Below, one piece after another: positions 32,663-41,670 of a stretch of DNA of 64,000 bases. Made by a program: the position numbers and the translations under genes. Source of the stretch: Mucilaginibacter pankratovii (GTDB taxonomy: Bacteria; Bacteroidota; Bacteroidia; Sphingobacteriales; Sphingobacteriaceae); assembly GCF_014773265.1 (NCBI RefSeq), contig NZ_JACWMY010000002.1:310001-374000 (forward strand), written 5' to 3'. Position 1 is the first letter of the stretch. Every line of letters begins with the position of its first letter. The notes beneath the pieces were generated by a model. The model was not told where the DNA came from, made no database searches, and saw nothing but the letters and a program-made list of their open reading frames with translations.

Positions 32663-33268
32663 ATGGATAAACACTACGGACAGATAGTTGCAAAGATTTT
32701 GATTAGTAACGGATATTTGATAGGCGATATTGCCCGCAAATTGATGGTTAACACCCGGACGATTCACAATTGGCTTCAAACGAAAAACCTTAATGGCGCA
32801 ATAATTTCCGTTATAGGCAATGCAATTGATTTCGATTTTAGACCGCATTTACCAGAAGTATTTGTTAGTAAGCGCCCCTCAAGAATATTCATTGTAGATG
32901 ATGCAGAACTTGATAGCGTTATTGTAAAAATTGGGTTGGAGCAAGTTCTGGGTAAACTCGACATTGAATTATTCAATAATGGAGATGCAGCCATCAACAA
33001 GTTGTTACAAATAAGTATAAATGATCCCTCCTATTTTCCCGACTATATTTTTCTCGATTTAAATATGCCTGTTATGGGAGGATGGGAATTTTTAGAAGCA
33101 TTTCACCAACTCGACATCGATCCGGATAATAAGATTCGAATATTTATATTATCCTCGTCAATTTCCCGGGCCGACGTATTAAAATCTATTTCCAACCCGT
33201 TGATAGAAACTTTTCTCTCTAAACCAGTTGAATTAAATACAATTCGCTCAATTTTTTGCGGGGTGTAA
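32663..33268 (+). CDS. Receiver-domain protein with N-terminal helix-turn-helix
   Basis: 201 residues. The N-terminal part (about 18-42) reads YLIGDIARKLMVNTRTIHNWLQ, the shape of a helix-turn-helix of the resolvase/MerR-like kind. The receiver follows (about 73-200): acidic pair VDD at 78-80, Asp132 in FLDLNMPVMGG, and Lys in FLSKPVE. The usual order in response regulators is receiver first. It may be a DNA-binding regulator with the output at the front or a relay protein with a DNA-docking tail. A hairpin follows the stop. Confidence 0.8.
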   Translation: MDKHYGQIVAKILISNGYLIGDIARKLMVNTRTIHNWLQTKNLNGAIISVIGNAIDFDFRPHLPEVFVSKRPSRIFIVDDAELDSVIVKIGLEQVLGKLDIELFNNGDAAINKLLQISINDPSYFPDYIFLDLNMPVMGGWEFLEAFHQLDIDPDNKIRIFILSSSISRADVLKSISNPLIETFLSKPVELNTIRSIFCGV

Positions 33269-33274
33269 CGATAC

Positions 33275-33297
33275 TGGCACTCTGCGCGAGAGTGCCA
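33275..33297. terminator. Hairpin between convergent regulator genes
   Basis: TGGCACTCT and AGAGTGCCA form a perfect 9-bp stem with a 5-base loop. No T-run follows, so termination strength is uncertain. Confidence 0.55.
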
Positions 33298-33328
33298 TCA
33301 CAAAATTGGCACGTTAATGGGTAACTCT

Positions 33329-33979
33329 TTAATTTATTATCCCGTTCGCCATCGCAAAGCGAACTAAAGCGGCGGTATTACGTGCGCCCGTTTTGTCAAT
33401 AAGCCCTTGCCTGTATCCTTCAATAGTACGTTTGCCCGAGTAAGTTTTATCGGCTATCTCCTGGTTAGTATAGCCATCTGCTATTAAGCTCAGTATCTCC
33501 AATTCCTTTTCTGAGAATTCAATACCACGCTTAGAAAGATTTGGAATTTGGTCGGGAATAGTAAGTAACCTGTCTAAAAACTTGGTTGACAATTGTGAAG
33601 AGACATATTGGTTATTTTGCGATATATGCTTAATAGCAAAAATCAATTCATCGGCACCAATGCTTTTCAAAAGGTACCCTATAGCCCCCATTCTAAAAGC
33701 CTTCGTTACATATTGTTCATTATCATGTACACTTAATACAACTGATTTAATTTCGGGATGGCTAGTTTTTAAGCTTTCTACGAGCTCAAGCCCTCCCATT
33801 CCTTGCATACTGATGTCCGTCAGGACAATATCAGCAATAATACCCTGTTTCAACAGCGCTAACACAGTTGCACCGTCGTCAGCCTCACCTACTATTTTAC
33901 ATAGTGGTTCTCTATCTAACAATGCTTTAATGCCGTTTCTAACAAGATTGTGGTCGTCGGCAAGAATAATGTTAATCAA
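33329..33979 (-). CDS. NarL/FixJ-type response regulator
   Basis: 216 residues: receiver (Asp55 in VLTDISMQGMGG, ADD at 7-9) and LuxR-type helix-turn-helix (LSLIADGYTNQEIADKTYSGKRTIEGY). It is clearly a paralogue of the regulator at 27106-27765. It lies 104 bases after the kinase gene encoded at 34084-35643 on the same strand and is its probable partner. Confidence 0.95.
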   Translation of the reverse strand: MINIILADDHNLVRNGIKALLDREPLCKIVGEADDGATVLALLKQGIIADIVLTDISMQGMGGLELVESLKTSHPEIKSVVLSVHDNEQYVTKAFRMGAIGYLLKSIGADELIFAIKHISQNNQYVSSQLSTKFLDRLLTIPDQIPNLSKRGIEFSEKELEILSLIADGYTNQEIADKTYSGKRTIEGYRQGLIDKTGARNTAALVRFAMANGIIN

Positions 33980-34083
33980 GGTGTATTCTAATTTATATAA
34001 GCGGATTTGATAACAATCATTTTAACGGCCTCGCGAAAGCTCTAATATCATGTGTAACAATCTAAGTTAAATAACAATTAGGT

Positions 34084-35643
34084 TTACGGGTTAAACGATA
34101 TAAAAACTACTGTGCCTTTGCCAATTGCCGATTCGATTTTCAAATCGCAATTATATAAGGCCAAGCGATTTTTAATGCTGCTAAGACCGGTACCACTTGG
34201 ACTTACCAGTTGCTCGGGGTAATTGAACCCTTTGCCATTATCTTTCAATTCAATCTCTATTCTTTTAGTTATCCTTATTTTAATATCGATTAAACTGGCA
34301 CCCGAGTGCTTAATAGAATTATTAATTAGCTCCTGTATAATTCTAAAAATATTTAATTCAAGGTTTAACGGCGGCCTAAATTTATTTTTAAGAAACGTTG
34401 TTCTTATCTCTAACCTGTTTGAAGATAACCGGTCTGCTAATTCCGTTAAAGTGGCTTGCAAGCCAAATTCCACTAAAATAGATGGCGCAAGTTCAAAAGA
34501 TATATTACGCACATCACTAATTGCCTGCTCCACCAGGTGTTCAATTTCTAAAACAGCCGGCGTTTCTGTTGTTTTGGGTTTTAAAATGTCAAGTTTCATT
34601 TTTACGCCATACAATAATTGGTTTACACTATCGTGTAGAGCGTTACTTATACGCCTTCTTTCACTCTCTTCAGCTTCTATGATTGCAAGCGATATTTGTT
34701 TTTGCTGACTTGCTTTTAATTCCCTATCATGTTTCTCTGCAAGCACTTGATCAGTAACATTAATCATGATGCCGGCGAGGCGCTTAATACTATTATTATC
34801 GGTAATCACTTGCCCTTTAGTGCGGCAATAGCAAATTTCCCCGTTTTGCGTTGGAAACCTGCAAACTACATCTGTTGGTACACCAAAATCTATAGATTTC
34901 CGGAAACTGGATTCTACCATTGGCCGATCTTCGGGGTGGATGTAATCGATAAAAGTTCTGTATCGGCCGTCAAAATCAACATCGGGTATTGGGCACATCA
35001 GGCGATTAAATAACACCAGATAAAATCTCATAGTGTAGATTTCCAATTCCCACGTGCCGGCGTGTGATGCCTCCAGCGACAGTTCTAACTGTTCCTTAGA
35101 TCTGTCAACATTGTAGGCGCCTGTTAACGTATCAGTAAGGTTCTTTAAAACCAAATAATAAGTTATCCGCCCGTTTTGTTTTAAGCTTGCGCCTTCAGTA
35201 CAGGCGTGCAAAACTTTTTTATCGGGCAGCACAAATTTTAATTCGCAATTGTTGGCAACCTGGTTTTGAGATAATCGGTCTAAAAACCCGTCGAAATCTC
35301 TTATATATTCAGATGTTATAAACGCAGAAAATTTTTTTCCGATTATACTTTCGCTGCTTACTCCGAATAAACCTGCACCTTTGATATTAACCTGATCAAT
35401 TATACCATCCCTATCTAACAAAAAATAGGGAAAGGGTGCGAGATTGAAAAGGTTAGAAAAAAGCAAAATCTGCTCCTCCGATTCGCTGATTGAATTTTTA
35501 GTGGCAATAAGATTTTCAACATGACCCATTTTAAGGTCACCAGGATTATCAGTTGCATCCGGGCGTGATTTTAAACTTGAAATATTATTCAAAGCGATAG
35601 TTATAGAGAGTATGAGCGAATCATAAGTTAAACCAGAGCGCAC
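34084..35643 (-). CDS. PAS-containing sensor histidine kinase (HisKA_3 type)
   Basis: 519 residues in the longest frame; an internal ATG at residue 39 (MGHVENLIATK) is a possible alternative start, since the first 38 residues have no domain character. Two PAS domains (about 65-180 and 190-305), HisKA_3 with ESERRRISNALHDSV, and a HATPase with ELINNSIKHSG, LKDNGKGFN and GTGLSSIKNR. Domain order and many sequence blocks (SGTWELE/AGTWELE, FDGRYQTFI/FDGRYRTFI) match the kinase at 25532-27100, so one arose by duplication. No membrane segment. It precedes its regulator gene. Confidence 0.9.
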   Translation of the reverse strand: MRSGLTYDSLILSITIALNNISSLKSRPDATDNPGDLKMGHVENLIATKNSISESEEQILLFSNLFNLAPFPYFLLDRDGIIDQVNIKGAGLFGVSSESIIGKKFSAFITSEYIRDFDGFLDRLSQNQVANNCELKFVLPDKKVLHACTEGASLKQNGRITYYLVLKNLTDTLTGAYNVDRSKEQLELSLEASHAGTWELEIYTMRFYLVLFNRLMCPIPDVDFDGRYRTFIDYIHPEDRPMVESSFRKSIDFGVPTDVVCRFPTQNGEICYCRTKGQVITDNNSIKRLAGIMINVTDQVLAEKHDRELKASQQKQISLAIIEAEESERRRISNALHDSVNQLLYGVKMKLDILKPKTTETPAVLEIEHLVEQAISDVRNISFELAPSILVEFGLQATLTELADRLSSNRLEIRTTFLKNKFRPPLNLELNIFRIIQELINNSIKHSGASLIDIKIRITKRIEIELKDNGKGFNYPEQLVSPSGTGLSSIKNRLALYNCDLKIESAIGKGTVVFISFNP

Positions 35644-35815
35644 GGCATTTGTTTCAGCATCTTAACACTATCTTATAACAAAAGCCCCCTCGCTATCGCA
35701 GCTTAAAGGCTTTTTCTAATTAATTTACAATAAATAATTAACGTGCCAAAAATGCGTTGCAAGCAAACACTTCTGGCACGCTAATTGTGCTTGTACTATT
35801 GTTAATTGTAGTTAA

Positions 35816-36901
35816 CTACTTTAAAACATTAGACAAAAAAGTTTTTGATAGAACTTTATCAGCATGAAGGGAGTATTTAGTGGTCCATTTTAATATGCCA
35901 TATGCTCCCTCCTGGGTGCTTTTGTAAGGCTCATCAAATAATTCATAAACCATGGCTACTTTAACTTGGGGATTGAGTTTACACTTTGCCACAAATTTAG
36001 TTACAAAAGCGTTTTGGTCAGCCTCATTGGTTAAGCTTGTTGCTTTATACCGATAATTAAATTCGGTAAACCAAATAGGTTTTGTTGGAAACAACGCCGA
36101 CAATTTTAGAGTGATATCAGGAATTCCGGGGCCTTTAGCAGCAGCGCCTTCCATATCAGAGTACCAGTTATAGGCAACAACGTCAAACTTAACGCCATAC
36201 CATTCGCACATTCTTAAAAAACCATAATGCAACCAGCCCGCAGAGATCATGGTTTTAGCATCAGAATCTTTAGCCTTAATGCCATCGTCCATACCCTTTA
36301 AGTACGCAGCTACAACATTAAATTTATCGCGGTAATAATCGTTTTGGCTTTGCCCGGTTTTTTGAGACATTAACAAGGGCAATTCCAGGTCATTCCCTAA
36401 ATTATAATAAGTAAAATACGCCCCGTATTTAGCAGCAAAATTACCACCCAATGTTTTACCTTTCTGATAAGATTCGGCTTGCGAATCAGCGTAGTCTAAC
36501 GTGCGTAAATACAGCATTGGTAAAATTTTCACTCCGCCGTTGGTAGCCGCAGCTTGTAAAGCGTCTAATAAGTCCGAAGAAGATGCACTACCATCAGATT
36601 TTGTTTGTACGTTAAGCCTGTACCACGTCATCCCCCTGTCTTTCAACATTTGAATTTGTTTAGCCGGTGAAGTTGCCAGATACGGTGCATCGCCCATATG
36701 ACCGTTAATACCAAGGGCAAGGGCACTACCAGATAATTTAGATACCGGTGTGGTTGTAGCAAGCATTAAATCTGCAGCCTTTGTTCCAAAGCCCACGGTT
36801 TCGGTGGCCGGTTCTACATCAAGTTCTTTTTTGCAGGAAGCAAAGGTTACAGCAACAAGGCAAGTTAGCAGCGCAGTTTTTTGTAAAGTTGATTTTAGCA
36901 T
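35816..36901 (-). CDS. GH-A clan glycoside hydrolase-like lipoprotein with altered acid/base
   Basis: 361 residues with a lipoprotein signal ending TFASC. A TIM-barrel-like body: ALGINGHMG at the front, YNLGNDLELP where clan GH-A enzymes have the Asn-Glu acid/base pair, NWYSDM, and PIWFTEFNYR with the nucleophile-like Glu280. It aligns throughout with the protein at 51501-52499, whose acid/base segment reads EVNNEAD; here it is GND (Asn170-Asp171), a Glu to Asp change. It may be a weakened hydrolase or a binding protein. Family number not assigned. Confidence 0.75.
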   Translation of the reverse strand: MLKSTLQKTALLTCLVAVTFASCKKELDVEPATETVGFGTKAADLMLATTTPVSKLSGSALALGINGHMGDAPYLATSPAKQIQMLKDRGMTWYRLNVQTKSDGSASSSDLLDALQAAATNGGVKILPMLYLRTLDYADSQAESYQKGKTLGGNFAAKYGAYFTYYNLGNDLELPLLMSQKTGQSQNDYYRDKFNVVAAYLKGMDDGIKAKDSDAKTMISAGWLHYGFLRMCEWYGVKFDVVAYNWYSDMEGAAAKGPGIPDITLKLSALFPTKPIWFTEFNYRYKATSLTNEADQNAFVTKFVAKCKLNPQVKVAMVYELFDEPYKSTQEGAYGILKWTTKYSLHADKVLSKTFLSNVLK

Positions 36902-37257
36902 AAGTTGTTTGGGTGTTTAGTCAATAGTTAACCTTTTAACGGTATTTGTAAAGACAATGTTGCAAATAATTAATTATTTTTTTAAATAATTAAAAACACC
37001 AATGCACTTTGGTATAAAATATTGCAATAAAGATATATTTATTTTAAATATTTATCAATAATTAAAATACTTAAAACAATTGTGTGCTTTTTGTGTGAAA
37101 TTTTCAAAAATTGATATTTTTTTATCTCAAAACAATCTAACGCCTAATATTTTCGAAATATAATTTCAACAGGATAGAAAAATTGTATTTTTTTAAATAG
37201 AAAGAATAAAACTCAGGTAATTAAACATGGAAAATTAACCCTTAAAAGACCGGATTA
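36902..37257. other. Very AT-rich gap
   Basis: No gene. Contains AATTAATTATTTTTTTAAATAATTAA-like sequence and TTGTGTGCTTTTTGTGTGAAA. It serves as the promoter region of the divergent genes on each side; no clear -7/-33 pair is seen. Confidence 0.4.
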
Positions 37258-37638
37258 TTGTCCATCCTGAGCTATCGCGACATTATTACAGCAAGATTGT
37301 ATACCAAACTGTGGCTCGCACGACCCGACTTTAATGGCGGTGATTGGTATTTTAGTAATATGAGATCACTAAAGCCCTACCGGTTAACCATAAATTATTT
37401 GGGGTTGAAGTTGCCCTTCCAGGTCTATCAAATTGTACAAAATAACAATGCTGTAATATATCAGCTGAAGTGCAGGGGCCTAAGTTATATAGTAATAAAC
37501 GAAAGCGGCGCATGGGCATTTATGGCTCAGCTGACCCCCTGCCAGGCGCTGAAAGATGTTATTGTTAAACGACTAAAACAACACGCTTTAAATATTCACA
37601 CACCTCCTCGTTTAAATGCGGGAAATTCACCGATGTGA
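37258..37638 (+). CDS. Unknown small protein
   Basis: 126 residues if TTG 37258 is used; no ATG exists before residue 35 (ATG 37360), which would give 92 residues starting MRSLKPYRLTINYLG. The shorter version resembles the next gene in size and strand pattern (short beta-strand blocks, FQVYQIVQNNN and YIVINESGAWAF). No family recognised. The codon choice and length suggest a real gene, but the start is uncertain. Confidence 0.55.
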   Translation: MSILSYRDIITARLYTKLWLARPDFNGGDWYFSNMRSLKPYRLTINYLGLKLPFQVYQIVQNNNAVIYQLKCRGLSYIVINESGAWAFMAQLTPCQALKDVIVKRLKQHALNIHTPPRLNAGNSPM

Positions 37639-37743
37639 AATAACGTGCAAATTGCACAATTACGGTAACGAAGCTACCGTGTAGCGAGGTCCCGGACAGC
37701 GATTGGCTAAGGAATTGCTTATTTTTAAGCATACTTATCCATC

Positions 37744-38019
37744 ATGAAAAACTTTACTATTAATTGTATTATCAAAAATGAGCTTCAAAAGCTTACCGTC
37801 AAATTCAGGCAATCTTCTATAGCCTATTTTTATATTTACAAGGATAATTTTTGGGTGGGCACAGTAAGTAAATGTGGCGATCAACAATACCATTTAATTT
37901 CTTACAGTAAATTTTCCATATCTCAAAAGGATATCAACGCCATAGGCGAGCAGTTAGATGTACACGAGCGTTTGATATTGTCTCCCAAAAACCCATTTAG
38001 AACATTCAACGCTGCATAA
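37744..38019 (+). CDS. Unknown small protein
   Basis: 91 residues, basic, no signal peptide. Alternating strands (FTINCIIKNELQKLTVKFRQ, AYFYIYKDNFWVG) and a C-terminal helix SQKDINAIGEQL. It shares overall layout with the gene 105 bases upstream, so the two may be distant paralogues. No function is assigned. A hairpin lies just after it. Confidence 0.6.
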   Translation: MKNFTINCIIKNELQKLTVKFRQSSIAYFYIYKDNFWVGTVSKCGDQQYHLISYSKFSISQKDINAIGEQLDVHERLILSPKNPFRTFNAA

Positions 38020-38038
38020 CAATCATGGCCCTGTGCAT

Positions 38039-38081
38039 TTGTGTGAAAAAATTATTCGCTTTAGTGAATAATTACACACAA
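38039..38081. terminator. Imperfect hairpin after the small gene
   Basis: TTGTGTGAAAAAATTATTC and GAATAATTACACACAA pair with a small bulge, followed by AAAAGG. Possibly a 3' end structure of the small gene, or a regulatory element of the following lipoprotein gene. Confidence 0.4.
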
Positions 38082-38184
38082 AAAGGACAACCTAAATCGG
38101 CATAATACTTTAATGTTAAACATTATATAGCTTTATGATTATAGCTAAAAAGCTAAGGAAATTAATATTAAGTAATCATAATTA

Positions 38185-39213
38185 ATGCACAAAATATTTA
38201 TTAAAAACCCCCTGTATATAAGTTTTATTGCAGGTTTAATTAGTTTACAAGGTTGTAAATTAGATGCTCCTATTTACCCTGACAATAGTGGTTCGCATAA
38301 TTCGCCTACAGTTGATGATGTTAAAAAGCCGCATTTATTCGTATCCACTTACGTACAAGGCATAAACACATTACCACATCCTTCAAGGATATGTACTACT
38401 GCTGATGGCACCATGTACATCACCTCCGCCATTGAGGGCAAAGTGTTTAAAGTTACAACGACGGGCATCGTGACTACGGTTTTAAAAAACGTTAAAAACC
38501 CGGTCGGCATTAAATCCGATTCCAAAGGAAACGTTTATGTGATGCTAACCAGGGAAAATAAGATAGCGAAAATCGCCCCGGGCGGCACTATTACCACCGT
38601 AAAAATAAATGCTGATATTAATTCAGCGCAGGATCTGGCAATAGCAGGTGACGGAACTTTGTACATAGCTGACACCGGTAATAGCAGGATACTACAGGTA
38701 AATACCGATGGTATTGTTACTACATTGGCAGGTAAAATTGCAACATTCGGCCTGAAGGATGGCATTGGGCAAGATGCCCATTTCAGCACCCCTACTAATA
38801 TAAGACTTGCCTCTGACGGGTTTTTGTGGGTAATAGATGGTGACGGCGCTAAAGCCACCGGGCAAACTATTCGCCGGGTGACTAAGAAAGGGCAAGTGAA
38901 TACCTATTTTACACAGCAGAACAAAGCATTAACTATTATGGATATGGCGCTTGCAAAAATAGACAAGGATCTTAATCCGTCGTCTGCTGTAAACGTGTTT
39001 CTGGTTTTCTCTAATAATACTATTATCCATTTTGCTACCAACGGCGTACAAACAACGCTGGCTAAAATTACTACTGCCGGTTTCACCGATGGCGACATTA
39101 AAACAGCGCAATTTTCTAATCCTGCCGGGATATCGGTCAATGACAGTTGCCTGTTTATAACAGACCAAGATAATAACGCCTTGCGCAAAATAGCTGCTGT
39201 AAAACCCAACTAA
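38185..39213 (+). CDS. NHL-repeat beta-propeller lipoprotein
   Basis: 342 residues with a lipoprotein signal ending LISLQGC. NHL units include AQDLAIAGDGTLYIADTGN, DAHFSTPTNIRLASDGFLWVIDGDG and AQFSNPAGISVNDSCLFITDQDN. It is a close paralogue of the 29062-30102 product across the full length, so a duplication has placed two copies about 9 kb apart in one accessory region. Outer-membrane or periplasmic; ligand unknown. Two terminators follow. Confidence 0.85.
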   Translation: MHKIFIKNPLYISFIAGLISLQGCKLDAPIYPDNSGSHNSPTVDDVKKPHLFVSTYVQGINTLPHPSRICTTADGTMYITSAIEGKVFKVTTTGIVTTVLKNVKNPVGIKSDSKGNVYVMLTRENKIAKIAPGGTITTVKINADINSAQDLAIAGDGTLYIADTGNSRILQVNTDGIVTTLAGKIATFGLKDGIGQDAHFSTPTNIRLASDGFLWVIDGDGAKATGQTIRRVTKKGQVNTYFTQQNKALTIMDMALAKIDKDLNPSSAVNVFLVFSNNTIIHFATNGVQTTLAKITTAGFTDGDIKTAQFSNPAGISVNDSCLFITDQDNNALRKIAAVKPN

Positions 39214-39233
39214 AATCTACAAGTAAAACTTTT

Positions 39234-39273
39234 AAAAATGCCGACCTGAAATTAAACCAGGCCGGCATTTTTT
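39234..39273 (+). terminator. Terminator after the third NHL lipoprotein
   Basis: AAAATGCCG and CGGCATTTT form the base of the stem, with CCTG/CAGG further in, and a T-run follows on the plus strand. Confidence 0.88.
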
Positions 39274-39306
39274 ATGAATCGATCTGCAAAAAACGGGCGC
39301 TTCATA

Positions 39307-39342
39307 AAAAAAGCTGTCTCGGGGAAGAGACAGCTTTTAGTT
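39307..39342. terminator. Terminator at the end of the polysaccharide locus
   Basis: AAAAGCTGTCTC and GAGACAGCTTTT form a 12-bp stem with a 6-base loop and A/T runs on both sides; it can stop the minus-strand operon that ends at 39400. Confidence 0.9.
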
Positions 39343-39399
39343 TAAGTATATGGTTTTAGTTAGTTGATAATTTAGTTATTCACTCCTTTCGGAGTATTA

Positions 39400-40548
39400 T
39401 CAGGCAACAGATGCAGTATTTTGCAAATGTGATTGAATAAGGCTACTCACCTCGAAAGGGTAAATATGTTTCATGCATATGTTATTATCGCAGGTAAATT
39501 TGCCACAACCTGTTACCAAATCACATTCAACCACATGGTTTAATAAAGTTACCTGGCCTTCGGTAAAACTATACGGCTTCCATACATTTATATTAGAGGT
39601 TCCGCTAAATAAAATGAACGACTTTTTCCTCAGCATGGCTGCTATATGCGAAAAGCCGGATTCGAGGCCCATAAACAAGCTCGATCGTTTTAGTATGTAT
39701 ATAGATTGCGGTATGGAATATGCCCCAACGCAGTTCACCACATTCGGCATCGCAATAATTGCGGCAATTTCTTCCTGTGTTGCATCTTGCTTAGTTCCTA
39801 ATACATAAACAGGTATATCCTTGCTTACAACCTTAAGTGTTTCAATAAAACTTTGCACAGGCCAGCGTCTGGATTCGGCACCGGCACCTAAATGCATCAC
39901 CATAAAATTATCCGGGAAGACATGGTTATTTACAATTTCATAAGGAATGTCGTCAGCCTCCCAAAAATTAGAAAAATCAAAATCAGGTAAGTTCAGGTAA
40001 TTAAAAAGCGGTTTTGTGAGTCCCGTACTGTGGCCGGTATGGTCAAACGGAAAAACTTCATCTAACAGGGCTCCTCCCCCGCCTACATTATAACCAGCAA
40101 AAACTTTATGCCGGGTAAATAATTTGATAAATAAGTTGTTCCGAAGATCTCCGCGAACGTCAAATATAAAGTCTGTTTTAATTTTTCGAAGTTGCTTGAG
40201 AAAACCAAAGTAACTCCCTTTTTTACCTCTTGCAAACCAGGGAGCATCAGCAACGGTAACCGAATCAACAAATTTCAATTTGCTGGCAATCGCAAAATTT
40301 TGACTGTTTACAACGAGATTAATCTTGTAATTGGATAGTACCTTTAGCTTCTTCAAGGCGGGGAGCATCAAAATAAGATCGCCGATATGTGCAAGTTGTA
40401 CAATGGTAACTTCTTTAATTACTTGGTTATCGATAACCTTTTTATCACCTTTTCTAAAAATACCCGAAAGCAGTTTATCAGTCAGTTTAATAACCCTTAT
40501 TTTTTTTGCAGATATATTAGGGCTAAATCTGTATACAATTTCTTTCAT
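39400..40548 (-). CDS. GT9 family glycosyltransferase (heptosyltransferase-like)
   Basis: 382 residues. After a basic N-terminal extension of about 45 residues comes the GT9 fold: VTIVQLAHIGDLILMLPALKKLK, VVNSQNFAIA, FIFDVRGDLRNNLF, VMHLGAGAESRRWPVQSF and LFMGLESGFSHIAAML. GT9 enzymes transfer heptose from ADP-heptose. Last gene of the locus, 49 bases after the adenylyltransferase, fits a job in using the ADP-heptose made by its neighbours. A cluster of Cys near the end (CDLVTGCGKFTCDNNICM) is a further feature. Confidence 0.88.
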   Translation of the reverse strand: MKEIVYRFSPNISAKKIRVIKLTDKLLSGIFRKGDKKVIDNQVIKEVTIVQLAHIGDLILMLPALKKLKVLSNYKINLVVNSQNFAIASKLKFVDSVTVADAPWFARGKKGSYFGFLKQLRKIKTDFIFDVRGDLRNNLFIKLFTRHKVFAGYNVGGGGALLDEVFPFDHTGHSTGLTKPLFNYLNLPDFDFSNFWEADDIPYEIVNNHVFPDNFMVMHLGAGAESRRWPVQSFIETLKVVSKDIPVYVLGTKQDATQEEIAAIIAMPNVVNCVGAYSIPQSIYILKRSSLFMGLESGFSHIAAMLRKKSFILFSGTSNINVWKPYSFTEGQVTLLNHVVECDLVTGCGKFTCDNNICMKHIYPFEVSSLIQSHLQNTASVA

Positions 40549-40597
40549 GTTTTTATAAGACTAATTTTTGCGCCCGGGCTATTAAAGCTAATCGGGC

Positions 40598-41095
40598 TTA
40601 CACGGCTCTCATTTTTTCTATCAGCGAGGTTGAAGAGTGTCCGTTAACAAAATCTATAGTTTTTACAGAGCCACCGTTTGCCAATACCTCGCTTGCACCA
40701 ACAATATTTTCTATACTATAATCTGCACCTTTAACTAACACATCAGGTAATATAATGGTGATCAGTTCCTTAGGGGTATCTTCATCAAAAACTACAACAG
40801 CGTCAACAAAAAATAAAGCGGCAAGTAATTTAGCCCTGTTATCCTGATTGTTTATGGGTCGATTTTCTCCTTTTAAGCGCTTTACAGATGCATCAGCGTT
40901 TAAACCGATAACCAGTTTATCGCCAAGTTCAAAAGCTTCTGCCAAATAGGTTATATGGCCAATATGAAGTATATCAAAAACGCCATTTGTAAAAACTATT
41001 GTTTTGTTACCGCTTTTCCAGCTTTTAATGGTAGGCGAAATATCAGACGAATGATAGATTTTGTTTTGGATATATTCCATTGCTTCGATGATCAT
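40598..41095 (-). CDS. rfaE2: D-glycero-beta-D-manno-heptose 1-phosphate adenylyltransferase
   Basis: 165 residues. The nucleotidyltransferase signature HIGH is visible in [17 protein letters not shown], with [11 protein letters not shown] and a downstream [17 protein letters not shown]. It forms ADP-heptose from heptose 1-phosphate and ATP. In many bacteria this activity is fused to the kinase; here it is a separate gene, separated from the kinase by gmhA. Confidence 0.93.
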   Translation of the reverse strand: MIIEAMEYIQNKIYHSSDISPTIKSWKSGNKTIVFTNGVFDILHIGHITYLAEAFELGDKLVIGLNADASVKRLKGENRPINNQDNRAKLLAALFFVDAVVVFDEDTPKELITIILPDVLVKGADYSIENIVGASEVLANGGSVKTIDFVNGHSSTSLIEKMRAV

Positions 41096-41105
41096 TCTCT
41101 TTTAT

Positions 41106-41663
41106 TTATGCAAACAAATCGTCAACCGCTTTACATAAAATATGCCCTATCAAAATATGCATTTCTTGCACACGCGCCGTAACTTCTGAAGGTACAACAA
41201 TGTTAATATCGCACATGGTATTCATCCTGCCCCCTCCTCGGCCTGTTAAGCCGATAGTCCTACATCCGGCAATTTTTGCTGTTTCTAAAGCATTCAAAAT
41301 GGAGATACTATTTCCGCTGGTAGATATACCGATGAAAAGATCTCCGTGTTGTGCAAAGGCTTCTAACTGCCTGGAAAAAACAAATTCGTAACCATAATCA
41401 TTGGCAATTGCTGTAAGCGCCGAAGTATCAGTTGTTAACGCCATACCCGGCAAAGGCCTGCGTTCCTTAACAAACCTGCCGGTCATTTCTGCTGCAATAT
41501 GTTGCGCATCGGCCGCACTACCGCCATTGCCGGCAAGATAAATTTTATTATTGTTCTTAATAACATCCTGTATAACCTGGCAGCTTTGTTCTATTTGGGA
41601 TGATGTGTTTGCTATCAGATCTTGTATAGCTGTTAGATGGTCGTTGAGTTCTTGTAATACCAT
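41106..41663 (-). CDS. gmhA: Sedoheptulose 7-phosphate isomerase
   Basis: 185 residues, one SIS domain: YLAGNGGSAADAQHIAAEMTGRFVKERRPLPG carries the active-site segment (seen here as GNGGSAADAQH and GRFVKERRP), then FIGISTSGNSISI and HILCKAVDD. It converts sedoheptulose 7-phosphate to D-glycero-D-manno-heptose 7-phosphate, the first step of heptose synthesis. It starts seven bases after the kinase gene stop, and ten bases precede the adenylyltransferase. Confidence 0.93.
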   Translation of the reverse strand: MVLQELNDHLTAIQDLIANTSSQIEQSCQVIQDVIKNNNKIYLAGNGGSAADAQHIAAEMTGRFVKERRPLPGMALTTDTSALTAIANDYGYEFVFSRQLEAFAQHGDLFIGISTSGNSISILNALETAKIAGCRTIGLTGRGGGRMNTMCDINIVVPSEVTARVQEMHILIGHILCKAVDDLFA

Positions 41664-41670
41664 AATATAT

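Noticed and set aside
35771..35787. Sigma-54-like site CTGGCACGCTAATTGTG
   Set aside because: The -12 half is imperfect, and no plus-strand gene follows; the nearest gene runs towards it on the minus strand.
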